Source of the DNA: Lutraria lutraria
Taxonomy: Eukaryota > Mollusca > Bivalvia > Venerida > Mactridae
Reading direction: 5' to 3'
Assembly (NCBI GenBank): GCA_964023205.1
Contig: OZ026845.1
Location: 630,001 to 694,000 of the forward strand
Length of the DNA: 64,000 bases
This document shows, one piece after another, positions 34,803 to 48,624 of this stretch (within the stretch, counting starts at the first letter, position 1; each line of letters opens with the position of its first letter). Position numbers and translations under genes: made by a program. The notes beneath the pieces are model-generated. The model did not search any database and was not told where the DNA came from. It saw only the letters and a program-made list of their open reading frames with translations.

Positions 34803-36871
34803 TACGTGCAGTCGCGTGCTTGATTAAATGCATCACACGTGGTCTTCTTATGATTATGGTCAGTACAATAAAAATCCATGATTTCCCCGCGGAATTAAGT
34901 TATATAATTGTCAGGGTCTTTTTCTAGATTATCTTAAGTGAGCATCTAAATATTTGTACGCACTTTTTACAGTTTCACACTTCAGACGAGACTTGATTTT
35001 GCGGGATTTTAGTGAGTAAGATTACTCGAACACTGGATAATGATATTGTTCTTGTCTAATGTTGTCAGTGAAGTTATTTAACAAGTCCTGTAATGCGTCC
35101 CCTAGATTCTGTGTCGTAGCGCTGGCCTTATTTCCGGGATAAAGCGTCTATCAATATAGAAGATCATGATCATTAAGGCGATTAAATTAAAAGGTCTATA
35201 TATAGCTCTCACAAATTACCAATGGAGAAAAACAGACTGCGCAGTTTTTTTTATTGCAAAGAGGAAAACAGACGATTGTACAAAACATTATTCAGAGATG
35301 GATTTTATGTAGAAATGAGAATTATATAAAAGATAATCAGATTTCAGTCTCATTTCTTGCTGAATAAACATCTTTTATAGTAAAACGATATTTAGAAAAA
35401 GTCCACTTTGAAAATCAGGTGATTTCTACGGTTCATCTGTTGGTCACACATATTAGGTAAGGATTGTTATTACAATAATGGCCCGACTAGGAGAAGTTTT
35501 CATGTTATTTTTCTTCTTACATTGAATTTTGAAAGGACAGCATATATCTCTACTATCTCGAATGCTAAACATAGAGTTGCGTTAAGTGGTTTTAGATGTT
35601 CTGCACATAAATTATCAACAGAAGAAGGAAGACATAGGAACATTGAAAGAAACCAAAGAATATATAAATTATGCAATATGAATATGATTGAGAATAAATT
35701 TCATTTTTTATTTTAGAAACAAATATATTAAACGCTATTACATTACCTGGCCTACAATCAATAAATTCTGCAATATTATGAAAAACACTTAAAAAACTAC
35801 AGTGAATCTGGCTGCCTATTTATATCATGCAGATAAATTAAGAGCACAGTCTCTATCTAAAATAATAACTAATCGTTAGCTTATTTAATGAATTGTCAAT
35901 GTATTTTTTTTTGTAAATGTTCAAATATCATGTGTTTTGTATATTGATGTCTAATATCCTCTGATAATTAATATTACATGTATTTATACTTTTCTGTATT
36001 CATATTTACTTTATGTATCGCCATATGTTATTGTAAATGGCGACAAACATGTATTCGTGTTTATACCATTAAACTTCTTGAACTGTTAAAACAAGAAATA
36101 CTAGAATTCATATAGCAATTAATGCTTAGTTGTGTCGTATAGGTAATACTCTTTATTAGCATTTAATTGTTTTATACAAAGGATGGGTAAATTTATTTAA
36201 ACACCCAACAGCTTCTTTACTGATCTTACTTTGAACGAGTACCTGCCGAATAAACTCTCTTTCGATGTTCTGAGATTGGTCGAATATAAAATTTGTCAAC
36301 TATAGTCCAAGATGTTGTCTGGGAACAAAAAATTCACATGCGATGAAGTTGTCCAGTTAGCTTACAGAAGATTGATGGTTCTACCCAGATATATACGCCA
36401 TTGTACTTCTCCCATCTCTAAAGCTGGAAAACTGACCAAAACATCCCGAATGTTGTTTTGACCGGAGAGAAAAAAACTGAACAGAAATGTATTTGTTCGC
36501 CTGCTTCTTCATTCCTTCAAACCAATGTTAACGGCCATGATAGTGCCATATGCTTTAAATATGCACACAATAGCGACATCGCAAAGTAGTGACTACATAT
36601 TTCATATTCATGGTAAAGTGCTCAGTTATAATCCGTGAACTGATTAAGAGAAAATTATACATAAGCTAGGTGTAGCCATGGATACGCCGAACGCCATCAG
36701 GGATCACGACATACGTGGAAACTTTGCCGTTATATTTGAGCGTTTAATGTCGCTGACAGTTTATTTCTGTATCGTATGGCAGCCTGCCATTCATTCCAAT
36801 AACTCCCAGACAGTTGTATTCCTAATGATCTTAAACTAACCAAAGTGTGAACAAAATCATCAAACTCCAGA
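34803..36871. other. No gene recognised
   Basis: AT-rich. No recognisable coding exon or RNA gene. Confidence 0.5.
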
Positions 36872-36935
36872 CTTGAACCCCACGTTCAGATAAAAGGAAC
36901 GACTTGAACCTCACGTTCAGATAAAAGGAACGAAA
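36872..36935. repeat. 32-bp direct duplication
   Basis: ACTTGAACCCCACGTTCAGA plus TAAAAGGAACG occurs twice in a row with one base difference. Confidence 0.8.
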
Positions 36936-38310
36936 TTTTCTGCGATTCTTTCTTAGATTATTATTTAATCTTTATTATAAATATGGACGAATTCCTTTTC
37001 ACATGATTAAACAAACAGAAGTAACAGTAGTACAGGGAGGATATCAGAAAGATATACAATAGATGAACGATAACATCTTCAAGACACAGATATTTAAACA
37101 ATCGTCATTTTGAGATAAGATAGATTTTAGATTTTAGATAAAATCTTAGAATCAAGTTAAGTTTCTATAAATATGTCAAAATGTTTCTGAAACGTACGTT
37201 GAACAACATTCATGACATAAAAACAGAGATAGGAAATGCAGTCCTGATAGATGGAATTTTGTTATCTTAGACAATGAAGCTGTGAGAATATAATAACATG
37301 TCTGCCTATGTGCTGAGTGTGCTGATACATCTAAACAAAAAGTCTGTTTCCTGGCCTCTTGTTTAAGCCGGTAATTTTAAACACTGCGTCCATATATACA
37401 TAGTGTTATCATATATCTTCAGCATTGTCAAAAAAAATCCCATCACGTGGACTGGCGAATGAAGCAATTCTATTATTTCTATAGTTTCTCTATTTACAGA
37501 GATTTTATACTCCATACTGTCGTATGTTTTTATAACAAGCATAAAACAAATTTAATCAAACAAATCGTAAGGTTTTCATGATACCAGACCTCCAGAATTA
37601 CCAGAGAGTACATTGATAAGTAAAATAAAATTAGTGGAAAGGCAATCGTTTAGTACAATTCTTGAAAAATGAAAATAACAGGTCGAGGCGTCCTGATAAC
37701 TCAAACAATTTTACAAGAATGGACAGATTGGGGTTCTCCAAGCTTTGATATAACACTATGCAATGATACCAGCCGGAAACATACAAACATTTATCTAGGT
37801 AATTATATGATTCCTTTTTAATTCTATAATAAGTTAAGAAAAATAATAAAAAAATGTCCTATAAAGTCTATTTCGTTCAGACAAACTATAGACAAAATGA
37901 CTACAGTAGTAATACAGAGATGGATTATTTCGTGTAAGCTTGCTATCAGTCAACCTGGACAGATTACTTATTTTATATAACTCATGTCTGCATACATTCT
38001 GTTACTGTTCGGAATTAGAAGTTTCAATTTCAATACACAAAAACCCATATAGTGTGTTATAAATTGATACCAAAATCACACAGAGAACAATATTACAAAG
38101 TTAGATAGTAATTGATTTTTCTGACAGACAACAATTATTTTGTAATGTGCAATGCTGGTCGTAGACGTGTTCCGATGAAACGGAATTTGTTCTTTACAAA
38201 ACGTTCTATTAGCGTTTGATTGAATGTTAGAAGCTGCATGGAGCCTAGCCTATGAACACGGCGAGTTGAATTACATTAAAAACTTCAACATTGGTCACTT
38301 TGACCTAAAA
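36936..38310. other. No gene recognised
   Basis: AT-rich. No supported feature. Confidence 0.5.
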
Positions 38311-38635
38311 GTCAAAGTACTGAAAGTACTCATGGTAACTGAACTTACTTAGACTTGTACTGCAGTATGGAACTTACTTAGACTTGTACTGCAGTATGGA
38401 ACTTACTTAGACTTGTACTGCAGTATGGAACTTACTTAGACTTGTACTGCAGTATGGAACTTACTTAGACTTGTACTGCAGTATGGAACTTACTTAGACT
38501 TGTACTGCAGTATGGAACGGGAACTAGTTTAACTATTGCATAGCGTATATAGAGTAACGTAGTACTATAGTCAGCATCAAAATTCATGCGCGCCAAGCGA
38601 GTGACGGCTACGGAAAGCTGACCCATCGTTCAGTT
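38311..38635 (+). repeat. Dispersed repeat R, copy B, with internal 29-bp expansion
   Basis: AAAGTACTGAAAGTACTCAT is followed by CTGAACTTACTTAG, the 29-bp array, CGGGAACTAGTTTAAC and CATGCGCGCCAAGCGAGTG. Apart from the array it aligns with copy A at 12198-13200 and copy C at 34660-34802. Confidence 0.75.
38341..38514. repeat. 29-bp minisatellite, 6 copies, inside repeat R
   Basis: GAACTTACTTAGACTTGTAC plus TGCAGTATG is repeated six times without visible change. Copy C of the host repeat has a single, diverged version of this segment, so the array expanded after the repeat inserted. Confidence 0.93.
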
Positions 38636-40620
38636 TCCAAACACCGAACGTTAACAAATCCGTATACACGATATATACACTAACCATGCTGACGTATTCG
38701 TAAAAATCTTTCAATGATGTCATTTTGTTTATAATGTTCTGTTTCAGAATTGTTAAAAAAGCTTCACATTGTTTTTTAATTATGTTTTTAAGAATCATTC
38801 TTTCGTCAAATCTGTGCGAAAAGAAAATCGAACTCAATTAGTTCTGTCTACTGCTTACTGGGGATTCCGTTTTGACCATCAATGATTGATATGGCCAGAC
38901 AACTTCGTTCTTGGAAGGCGGAATTTATCAACTGTTCTGCGCAGTGTGACGACTTATGATATAAAAATATTTCAGCCACAAACATCATTACATGACAGTT
39001 GTATTTTAATCATGATAACAACGCGATTACTATAACGAAGGATAAAAGTGTTTATACGTTGTATTAGAAATAAAAGTAAGACTCTCTTATAAAAACAACG
39101 ACAGCTAACCTGATTTTTACACGAACACTTATGTATTAACCAACTTGATTATGGTATCAACTGACTAATTCAACAATAATCATAGGTTTCTGACAAACCA
39201 TTCTTGTCTTAAATGACAGCCTGTCAAAAAAGATAAACTAATATTGACTAATTGTGATTTATCTAGGAATCGTATAAATCAGTTGACATCACATCAATGA
39301 GGCTGATGGATGGTGGATATGGGAGTACAATATAATGAACGAACAATCGTTTGTTGAACTTACAAAACTCACTTGTAATGTCTGACCTATCAAGGTCATC
39401 AAAACACATGCAACGCTTTCTGCTGACCATTCGCCTTACACGTTAAACTGGTTCCTGTTCCGTGTTGCTGTACATCAAAGGCTTTGTACAGAAAAGACAA
39501 CGGGAACCAGTTTACCTTTTGTATATTTACAACTGTTGAGTGTATTAATAATGTTATCGTCTTTTGTCAACATTGTACATGGAAATAAAATATCTTTTGA
39601 AATGGAGCCATATTTATAGAAGCATTGCGCAGATTGTAAGAATCGGTTATGATTTCATAGAATATCAGCACAAAAAAAAAAAGAAACTTATCGTTATTAA
39701 TATTCTGCCAAAGTACGAATTCGAAGACTTGTTCGAAAGTGAGAAGACCAAAGAAGACACAATCTATACTGCGGTACATCCACATATATAGTTCCCGTGG
39801 GTACCTAAAAACTTGCATAACAAGTGTCACGTTATATCTTCCATCAATCAGATACAACGATCTGTTTGCCTTTCAACTTTAACTTCTATTAATATTTTAT
39901 GGAATATTCATAACCTTCTTGTAAGTTATTTTTCAGACTTAACTATTTCTCTGTGACATGTATTCATTCCCAAAAGAGGTCTGCTTCAGAAATAAACGCC
40001 ATCTTTTTATTGCCTGTCTTACATTACAAATGTACTTGTACATTGTATATTACAACAGTTATATCTAACTTCGATAAACTGTCAATATTGCAACACTATT
40101 ATATACTAACATTGCTTACATCTAAGTAAAATGGTGGAACTGACAAATAAGACTTTAAAGTTGTTTTAATCAGATTGAAGTTTGAAGATTTTCACGCCTG
40201 GATCTATTTCATAAAGCTGTCCTATGCTTAAACATTTGATTGTGATTTTTATTGAACAGGGTTGCTTGCAACCTTGTTCTTGGTTACTACCAGTTTTCGA
40301 CGCTCACAGAATCAAAACTGTAGCAGAATCTAAAAATAGATTTCATGGCTTCCCCTATCACAACCAATGAAGAAGTTCATCACCAAACGCAAAAAAAATA
40401 GTTCCAAGGAGAAGACGGTAATCGGTCATATCTGGTTCACACTATCCATACAAAACGACTATGGTGTAAAGATTATAATGTAATATATGTTGCTTAATGA
40501 GTGGAATCAAATGAAATACGTTAAAACAAAAGTCGAACATGATGAGATTACTGCGCAGCTGAACTATTGACAGCTGATGTGTATGTATATCAAAAACGAA
40601 CTCCTTAAAACATGAAGATT
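38636..40620. other. No gene recognised
   Basis: AT-rich. The inverted pair GAACCAGTTTACC/GGTTCCTGTTC near 39450-39515 gives a small stem around TGTTGCTGTACATC. No coding support. Confidence 0.45.
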
Positions 40621-40690
40621 GGGGGCCAAGCGGTAAGGACGCTCGCTTACGGAGTGAGAGGTTCTAGGTTGGACACTCGGTAGTAGCATG
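40621..40690 (+). mobile_element. tRNA-like SINE head
   Basis: GGCCAAGCGGTAAGGACGC matches a box A region, GCTTACGGAGTGAG the anticodon-arm region and GAGGTTCTAGGTTGGACACTC a decayed T arm. It is followed by a T run (40692-40700). The head differs from the SINEs at 1.4 and 51.1 kb. The mismatches argue against a working tRNA. Confidence 0.55.
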
Positions 40691-41730
40691 ATTTTTTTTA
40701 AGATATCAAAGAGAAAGTATTGTTGTGTTAAAAAATGTATTTCAATGAAATAAAAAACAAATCTACATGAAAAGTCAAAATCATAATTATTTGCAGTTTT
40801 CAGGAAAATTGATGAAAACAATATCAATAATCAACAAACTGCCTAAAACATGTAAATAAATAACTATTATTTTCAGTGATGAATAATAAACCAAAGGACC
40901 ACGGTCGTGGCTGTGTGTGTGGCACTCTGTTGCTGATAATACAACTGTCTAACCTCAGGATCAAACCCTGTTCTTCCAGCGCTATCAGCGCTTTGATTTA
41001 CATGTCATACTGTTTAGTAAGATGACACGTGACGACACATGGAGGGGTACCCAACTCCATACTTGTTAAAACATAACATGTCAGTTTATATTGGATGATA
41101 CATAACGCCCTCCGAACGATACAGACAAGTTTTCGCTGAGTACTAAGTAAGTCCCACATGGTGCGACAAATCGACCTTTGACACAGACTTTTAGATTTAT
41201 ATATCAAGTGACATAAGCTTCAGATATCTGCTGTATTTCCAAGTATGACAGATTTCAAGAAATAAATCTATAGGAAGATATGACGAAATATTTCATTTCA
41301 ATCAACAAGTGTAGCTTAAATATTTCCCATATCATAACGTTTATCAACACTGGTGGATTGATCAACATGCAGGTAAATAATAAATGTTATTTATTAGAAA
41401 TTAAGCCATGGTTCTTGTTTTGTTATGTATTTACTTTACTTTTTTCAGGTGTTCCGCTATATTTTATCTAAAACATCACATGTTTAATGCTATATTTATT
41501 CATCTCTCTGTTTTATGTGTCAGAATGACAGGTTTAGAGGAGGAACAGGACCAACATGTCAGTTTTATACCAGAATGTTTACATAGGTAGGTAATAAATT
41601 TATCCCGTAGAGATTGGCTTATAGTTTCCATCATCTAGAATAAAAATATAGAAATAACATACATTTCTTTATGCATAATTATATTCAGCAAGAGATGTTA
41701 TCAACAAGAAGATTGTGTTAAATGCTATAC
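40691..41730. other. No gene recognised
   Basis: AT-rich. The stretch 40900-41000 has a weak tRNA-like look on the minus strand (GGGTTTGATCC) but no box A could be found. Confidence 0.45.
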
Positions 41731-43428
41731 TCAATGTTTTAAAACAACATTATCTTACAGTACACATAATATACATACACTCAATGTTTTAAAACAACAT
41801 TATCTTACAGTACATATAATATACATATACTCAATGTTTTAAAACAACATTATCTTACAGTACACATAATATACATATACTCAATGTTTTAAAACAACAT
41901 TATCTTACAGTACATATAATATACATATACTCAATGTTTTAAAACAACATTATCTTACAGTACACATAATATACATACACTCAATGTTTTAAAACAACAT
42001 TACCTTACAGTACACATAATATACATATACTCAATGTTTTAAAACAACATTATCTTACAGTACATATAATATACATATACTCAATGTTTTAAAACAACAT
42101 TATCTTACAGTACACATAATATACATATACTCAATGTTTTAAAACAACATTATCTTACAGTACACATAATATACATATACTCAATGTTTTAAAACAACAT
42201 TATCTTACAGTACATATAATATACATATACTCAATGTTTTAAAACAACATTATCTTACAGTACACATAATATACATATACTCAATGTTTTAAAACAACAT
42301 TATCTTACAGTACATATAATATACATATACTCAATGTTTTAAAACAACGTTATCTTACAGTACATATAATATACATACACTCAATGTTTTAAAACAACAT
42401 TATCTTACAGTACATATAATATACATATACTCAATGTTTTAAAACAACATTATCTTACAGTACACATAATATACATATACTCAATGTTTTAAAACAACAT
42501 TATCTTACAGTACATATAATATACATATACTCAATGTTTTAAAACAACATTATCTTACAGTACATATAATATACATATACTCAATGTTTTAAAACAACAT
42601 TATCTTACAGTACATATAATATACATATACTCAATGTTTTAAAACAACATTATCTTACAGTACATATAATATACATATACTCAATGTTTTAAAACAACAT
42701 TATCTTACAGTACACATAATATACATATACTCAATGTTTTAAAACAACATTATCTTACAGTACACATAATATACATATACTCAATGTTTTAAAACAACAT
42801 TATCTTACAGTACATATAATATACATATACTCAATGTTTTAAAACAACATTATCTTACAGTACATATAATATACATATACTCAATGTTTTAAAACAACAT
42901 TATCTTACAGTACACATAATATACATATACTCAATGTTTTAAAACAACATTATCTTACAGTACACATAATATACATATACTCAATGTTTTAAAACAACAT
43001 TATCTTACAGTACACACAATATACATATACTCAATGTTTTAAAACAACATTATCTTACAGTACACATAATGTACATATACTCAATGTTTTAAAACAACAT
43101 TATCTTACAGTACACATAATATACATATACTCAATGTTTTAAAATAACATTATCTTACAGTACACACAATATACATATACTCAATGTTTTAAAACAACAT
43201 TATCTTACAGTACACATAATATACATATACTCAATGTTTTAAAACAACATTATTTTACAGTACATATAATATACATATACTCAATATTTTAAAACAACAT
43301 TATCTTACAGTACATATAATATACATATACTCAATGTTTTAAAACAACATTATCTTACAGTACATATAATATACATATACTCAATGTTTTAAAACAACAT
43401 TATCTTACAGTACATATAATATACATGC
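41731..43428. repeat. 50-bp minisatellite, 34 copies
   Basis: Units start TCAATGTTTTAAAACAACAT at 41731 and every 50 bp up to 43381. The rest of the unit is TATCTTACAGTACAYATAAT plus ATACATAYAC. Each carries the 12-bp perfect palindrome TGTTTTAAAACA and an acceptor-like TTATCTTACAG. The main variation is C/T at one position (TACACATAAT or TACATATAAT). There are no unique spacers, so this is not CRISPR. Confidence 0.96.
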
Positions 43429-44100
43429 ATGTACTTAATGGTAGTATTTACTTTTATGTCTCAGAATGGTCGATTTCTGTCGTTAATTTGGTGTTTTTTC
43501 TTATGATTGTTTTGAGCACAGGTTACTCGTCATATTTCAAGAGTTTTAATTTACAGAGTATGAATATATGATCACCTTGTTAACACAACTAGTTGTAACT
43601 TTGTTACAATACTAATGTATAGTGACTAACGTGTTACTAAACATAAGGATAGGTTGAAGTCTGTGGGATCGATATAACTAATATTTCACTGTAACAATTT
43701 GACGGGAGATATTGTATACATAATACTTACATATATACATACAGCGAGCCATTTATAACTACATCGTAACCTAGTTGTAGAAGTAATCTTATTGTTTTCT
43801 TAGTCTGTGTAAAACTTGTCAGATTATTCAAAAGAAAAACTTATTAATTACGTTATTTAATTCTCTAGAAGAAAACACATCTACTAGGATTAGTTTTAAC
43901 ATTCATCACTACCCTTAATTTCATCCTCTCAGAAATAACGAATGTTTCCCTATGTTCATATCATTCCTATCAAGGATAGTTCATGTCACGTGTTTTATCA
44001 TCGACAGATATATTGTCATAATGTTCTCACAAACAACATTTTCTGGACATTGTTCCATGCCTGACAGATAACATGTGTCATAAAAGACGAACAACGCCAA
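43429..44100. other. Spacer between two arrays, no gene recognised
   Basis: AT-rich unique sequence. Nothing is supported. Confidence 0.5.
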
Positions 44101-45195
44101 ACAACTGATAACCACTGTATACACATATCTGATAACCACTTTATACAAACATCTGATAACCACTTTAAACAAACATCTGATAACCACTTTATACAAACAA
44201 ACGATAACCACTTTATACAAACATCTGATAACCACTTTATACACATATCTGATAACCACTTTATACAAACATCTGATAACCACTTTATACAAACAACTGA
44301 TAACCACTTTATACAAACATCTAATAACCACTTTATACAAACATCTGATAACCACTCTATACAAACATCTGATAACCACTTTATACAAACATCTGATAAC
44401 CACTTTATACAAACATCTGATAACCACTCTAAACAAACATCTGATAACCACTTTATAAAAAAATCTGATAACCACTTTATACAAACATCTGATACCAACT
44501 TTATACAAACGTCTGATAACCACTTTATACAAACATGTGATAACCACTTTATACAAACATCTGATAACCACTTTATACAAACATCTGATAACCACTCTAT
44601 ACAAACAAACGATAACCGCCCTATTCAAACATATGATAACCACTTTATACAAACATCTTATAACTACTTTATACAAACATGTAATAACCCCTTTATACAA
44701 ATATCTGATAATCACTTTATACAAACATCCGGTAACCTGTTCATACAAACATATGATAACCACTTTATACAAATATATGATAACCACTTTATACAAACAT
44801 CTGATAACCTATTCCTACAAACATATGATAACCTCTTCATACAAACATATGATAACCACTTCATACAAACATCTGATAACCACTCTACTCAAACATTTTA
44901 TAACCACTTCATACAAACATAATTTATGATAACCACTTCATACAAACATATGATAACCACACCACTTCATGCAAACATCTGATAACCACTTCATACAAAC
45001 ATCTGATATCCAATTTATACAAACATCTGATAACCACTTTATACAAACATAATTATGATAACCACTCTATACAAACAACTGATAACCACTTTATACAAAC
45101 ATATGATAACCACTTCATACAAACATATGATAACCACTTTATACAAACATATGATAACCACACCATACAAACATATGATAACCACTATATAAAAC
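44101..45195. repeat. 24-bp minisatellite, about 45 copies, diverged
   Basis: The consensus CTGATAACCACTTTATACAA plus ACAT is repeated with many point changes and a few small insertions (44922, 44957 and 45048 regions). As 24 is divisible by three, the minus strand stays open over 44796-43981 as an 8-residue repeat, and the plus strand also stays open in part. The indels break the frame without any sign of selection. TGATAA (GATA-type) occurs in most units. Confidence 0.93.
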
Positions 45196-47495
45196 ACTCG
45201 TGAGAGAACCACAAACGTTTTATACATGCACTGATAAAATGCAATTTATCTCCAGACAGCTGAAGTCTTCTAGCAGTTCATATGTTACAGTAATTAATTT
45301 AAGACATGCCAGAATAGTCTATATACCCTGTATGTAAATTTAGCAACGACCTCAAATGCCACATGAACGTCTAACCAAAAAAATCAGAAATGCTGTTCAA
45401 GTTTGAGATTCGAAACAATAATGTTGAAATTCTTATAATTCGTGATTTGTATTTTTAAGGAACTTTTAAACCATCCAGTATATTCTGTACTGTTCATTTG
45501 TTGTATTTGTTATTTACCTTTCTATCATTGTGAATCTCTCATAGATGATTTAGATTTATGTAAGGAGAAGATTTTTTGGCATAATAATCAGAAAAACTAA
45601 TCAGGCATCACGATAATTATTTCATTACATGTTTCAACGGCTAGTTTTTATATTTTATATTCATATAAGCCAGCCACTCGTTAGCTTTCCAATCAACCGA
45701 TACAAAATGCTCAATCCTCGCGATAAAATCATCAAGATGTATTCAAACATTTATCACCTCAAGTGTTAAAGATAAAAGATAACCTTTACTTTAAAAAAAT
45801 ATGTTGAAATGCTGAAGATGGTTTTACGATAATGTTATGTCAGTTCTACGTTTACATTGATCTGACACGGCCTCTTAATCAGAGTTATGATAATATTTTG
45901 ATAGAAATTTAATATTTTAATCTAAAAAATGTTCAGTGAATGTCTCTCTAACCTTACAAACCTTTGTGGAAATAAATAAACAACAGATAACCGAAAAATG
46001 TGGTAAATTCTACACCCGAACTGGGACGTTAATCTCTTTCTAACAATTCAGGGAAATGTGAAAGCATATAGCCCGGATGTTAGAATTGAAATAGCCACAA
46101 GACACATATCCTTCAAACAAAGGAACTAAATTAAAACAAAACATGGAACGAATTGAAATTACAGTTTCTTTAAAGCGGAAATTGAAATATACAAAACCGA
46201 GTCAATTAAGGAAATTACAAGGAAACATTATTAATGAGAATATTTGGATTGTAGACAAAAATTTGTTTAAAATGTAAGTCAATTTTGCTTTTCACAGTTC
46301 GAAATATAATCCTGGCGAGTAACATGTGTTAAGCAATCAGTCGGAATAAAACTATGATTAATGTTTAATTATACAAAATGTACAAGTTGTCGTCTTTGGG
46401 ATTTTACGTTTCAGCAATATTTTCATACAAACAGTTAATCTTACAGTCTGCCTAGATACCGCTTTAGTTCTTATAACGTGTTCCTCGTAACCTTGTTCCC
46501 CACATAAATATCAACAGTTGGACTGACGACCATGAACAATCATACCACAGAACATAATGTCAAACACATGGTTCAAACTCACAGACCTGACAATATTTAG
46601 CTATATGGCCGGGACGGGCAGATATAATAAGAGTGAAACAAATTTTGAAGAAGGCTTAAGTTATACTAACTGGGTCCCGGGTAGAGTTCATTAGAAAGCA
46701 TTATCATAATTATATACGAAGTTTAAAAAATTGTCATATATCGTAATTAATTAACCGTTTTCTTCCAGCAAAGTTTGTAATACGTACATGTAGTTTGATA
46801 ATAATCAATATATAAAAAAACGTTTTTTTCTTCGATAGAACAGAGGTTAACGACATAAGATTAGTAAGATTTTTTCCCATCAGATTAAAGTTTACTCTTC
46901 TATGTTCTAACTTGTTTAAATGTATACTAGTATACGTCAATTCTGGGCGTGTCTATAATTAAGATTAAGATTATAATAAAGATACGAAGTTTATAGAAAC
47001 GTCTCCAGCTAATCTATATAGAAGTAATTCCAAGGATAAACTTGTTTAAACACATTAAGTTCCAGTGTCGTTACAATTTCAGCTTAACCTTACGTGGAAC
47101 AAAAAAGCTTCTATTTGACGGTTTAATGTTACTGAAAACTATCCCATGCATGTGTTACTGTCTTAATGTTTTCTATACTGCATTATCTTTATCAAAATTA
47201 GAATTATCAACAGAAAAAATGTTTAATGATTTTTTTTAATCTTAAAAGAAAATTTCCCCTTAAATGTTTTGTAATACCGATAAGTGTTCGTGTCATATAT
47301 AAAATTGTTAACGATACCACCAACATCATTTAAATTTGTGTATACGGACAATATCTAGATAAAATGATATTACTTTATAGGAGACAAATGTTATTTCAAT
47401 TCAGGCACGCTCTTCTTGTTGCTGTTTTGTTTCCACAATAAGCTTATATTAGGCCACATTTTCACGAGCCAGAATAATTAGGTAATATTATGACA
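45196..47495. other. No gene recognised
   Basis: AT-rich, 2.3 kb. No recognisable protein, RNA gene or repeat. Confidence 0.5.
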
Positions 47496-47780
47496 TGATG
47501 ATTTAGAGGATGGGGTGTGGTCACGCAGTGATGATTTAGAGGATGGGGTGTGGTCACGCAGTGATGATTTAGAGGATGGGGTGTGGTCACGCAGTGATGA
47601 TTTAGAGGATGGGGTGTGGTCACGCAGTGATGATTTAGAGGATTGGGTGTGGTCACGCAGTGATGATTTAGAGGATTGGGTGTGGTCACGCAGTGATGAT
47701 TTAGAGGATTGGGTGTGGTCACGCAGTGATGATTTAGAGGATGGGTGTGGTCACGCAGTGATGATTTAGAGGATGGGGTG
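47496..47780. repeat. 33-bp minisatellite, about 8.6 copies
   Basis: TGATGATTTAGAGGATGGGG plus TGTGGTCACGCAG is repeated. The first four copies have GATGGGG and the next three GATTGGG. One later copy lacks a base, which breaks the frame. The plus-strand reading (SRSDDLEDGVW repeats) is a by-product of the 33-bp unit. Confidence 0.93.
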
Positions 47781-48624
47781 TTGTGTGGGACCTAACCCTA
47801 ACCCCATAACGACACCTGGGTGCGTACGGTGGGACCGACTAACCGACCGACCGCGTGCAAAGCAATATCATCAAAAGGTGGCTTAATTAAGAACGTAATA
47901 GGGATATTTATACACATCCTGCACTTTTCTCCGGTTTCCACAAGTTTCCAACGTAACACTCGGTCGTGAAAATGGTGAATTTAAGAAACTTTTCACTGCT
48001 TATTTATTCATCAAGACTATATAAGCATTATTCCATTGAAATGCTCGGTGAACTTGGCGGAGTAATTTCCCTATGGACTTTTATACGCGGTATAGTCAAC
48101 GAATGCGGAAATATTTCTTACAAAAATATTGTGACATCTTCCTAAACGTAATTTATACAATTTGTATTCAAAGCTTTCAGCTATATTATTGTCGAAGAGA
48201 ACATACGTGACTTAAATCAATCGTCCATGTATGCATAATACAACTTTTTTTTCAAACAAATGGTTATATAGTATATAATTATGTACTATAGTAATCAAAT
48301 GTATGTATCGTATATGTTTGATAATTATTATTTCAGTAAAGTCATTAAGTCATGCATCCCATAAGAATATGTACATTTATGAACAGAACAAAATGCAAAT
48401 GTTCAATGTACATGCACAAGCACGTATATAAATGGTTGATTTTGTTCAATATATAGGACTTTACAGCCCATGAGTACATGGTACATACTGGGTAAATTTA
48501 CATCACATTTAAACATATAAATCAATGACAATGGTTATATTGATATACATTTTAAAAGTTTTTGCAAATACACAAAATGTGCAATGATAATAAACATACG
48601 CTCAATGATAACAGCAATACTGAA
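47781..48624. other. No gene recognised
   Basis: Begins with a short CCTAACCCTAACCCC string, then AT-rich sequence with no supported gene. Confidence 0.5.

Noticed and set aside
40895..41000. Possible tRNA or SINE on the minus strand (GGGTTTGATCC)
   Set aside because: No box A and no cloverleaf could be found.
41731..43428. CRISPR-like array
   Set aside because: Units are contiguous 50-bp repeats with no unique spacers, in eukaryotic DNA with no cas genes.
43981..44796. 271-codon minus-strand frame over the 24-bp array
   Set aside because: It is explained by unit length. The array continues beyond the frame with indels, and the peptide is a simple 8-residue repeat.
47515..47769. Acidic SRSDDLEDGVW repeat protein
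   Set aside because: It depends on a 33-bp unit, one unit has a one-base deletion, and there are no flanking exons.
47791..47806. Interstitial telomere repeat (CCTAACCCTAACCCC)
   Set aside because: Only about two copies; far too short to be more than chance.
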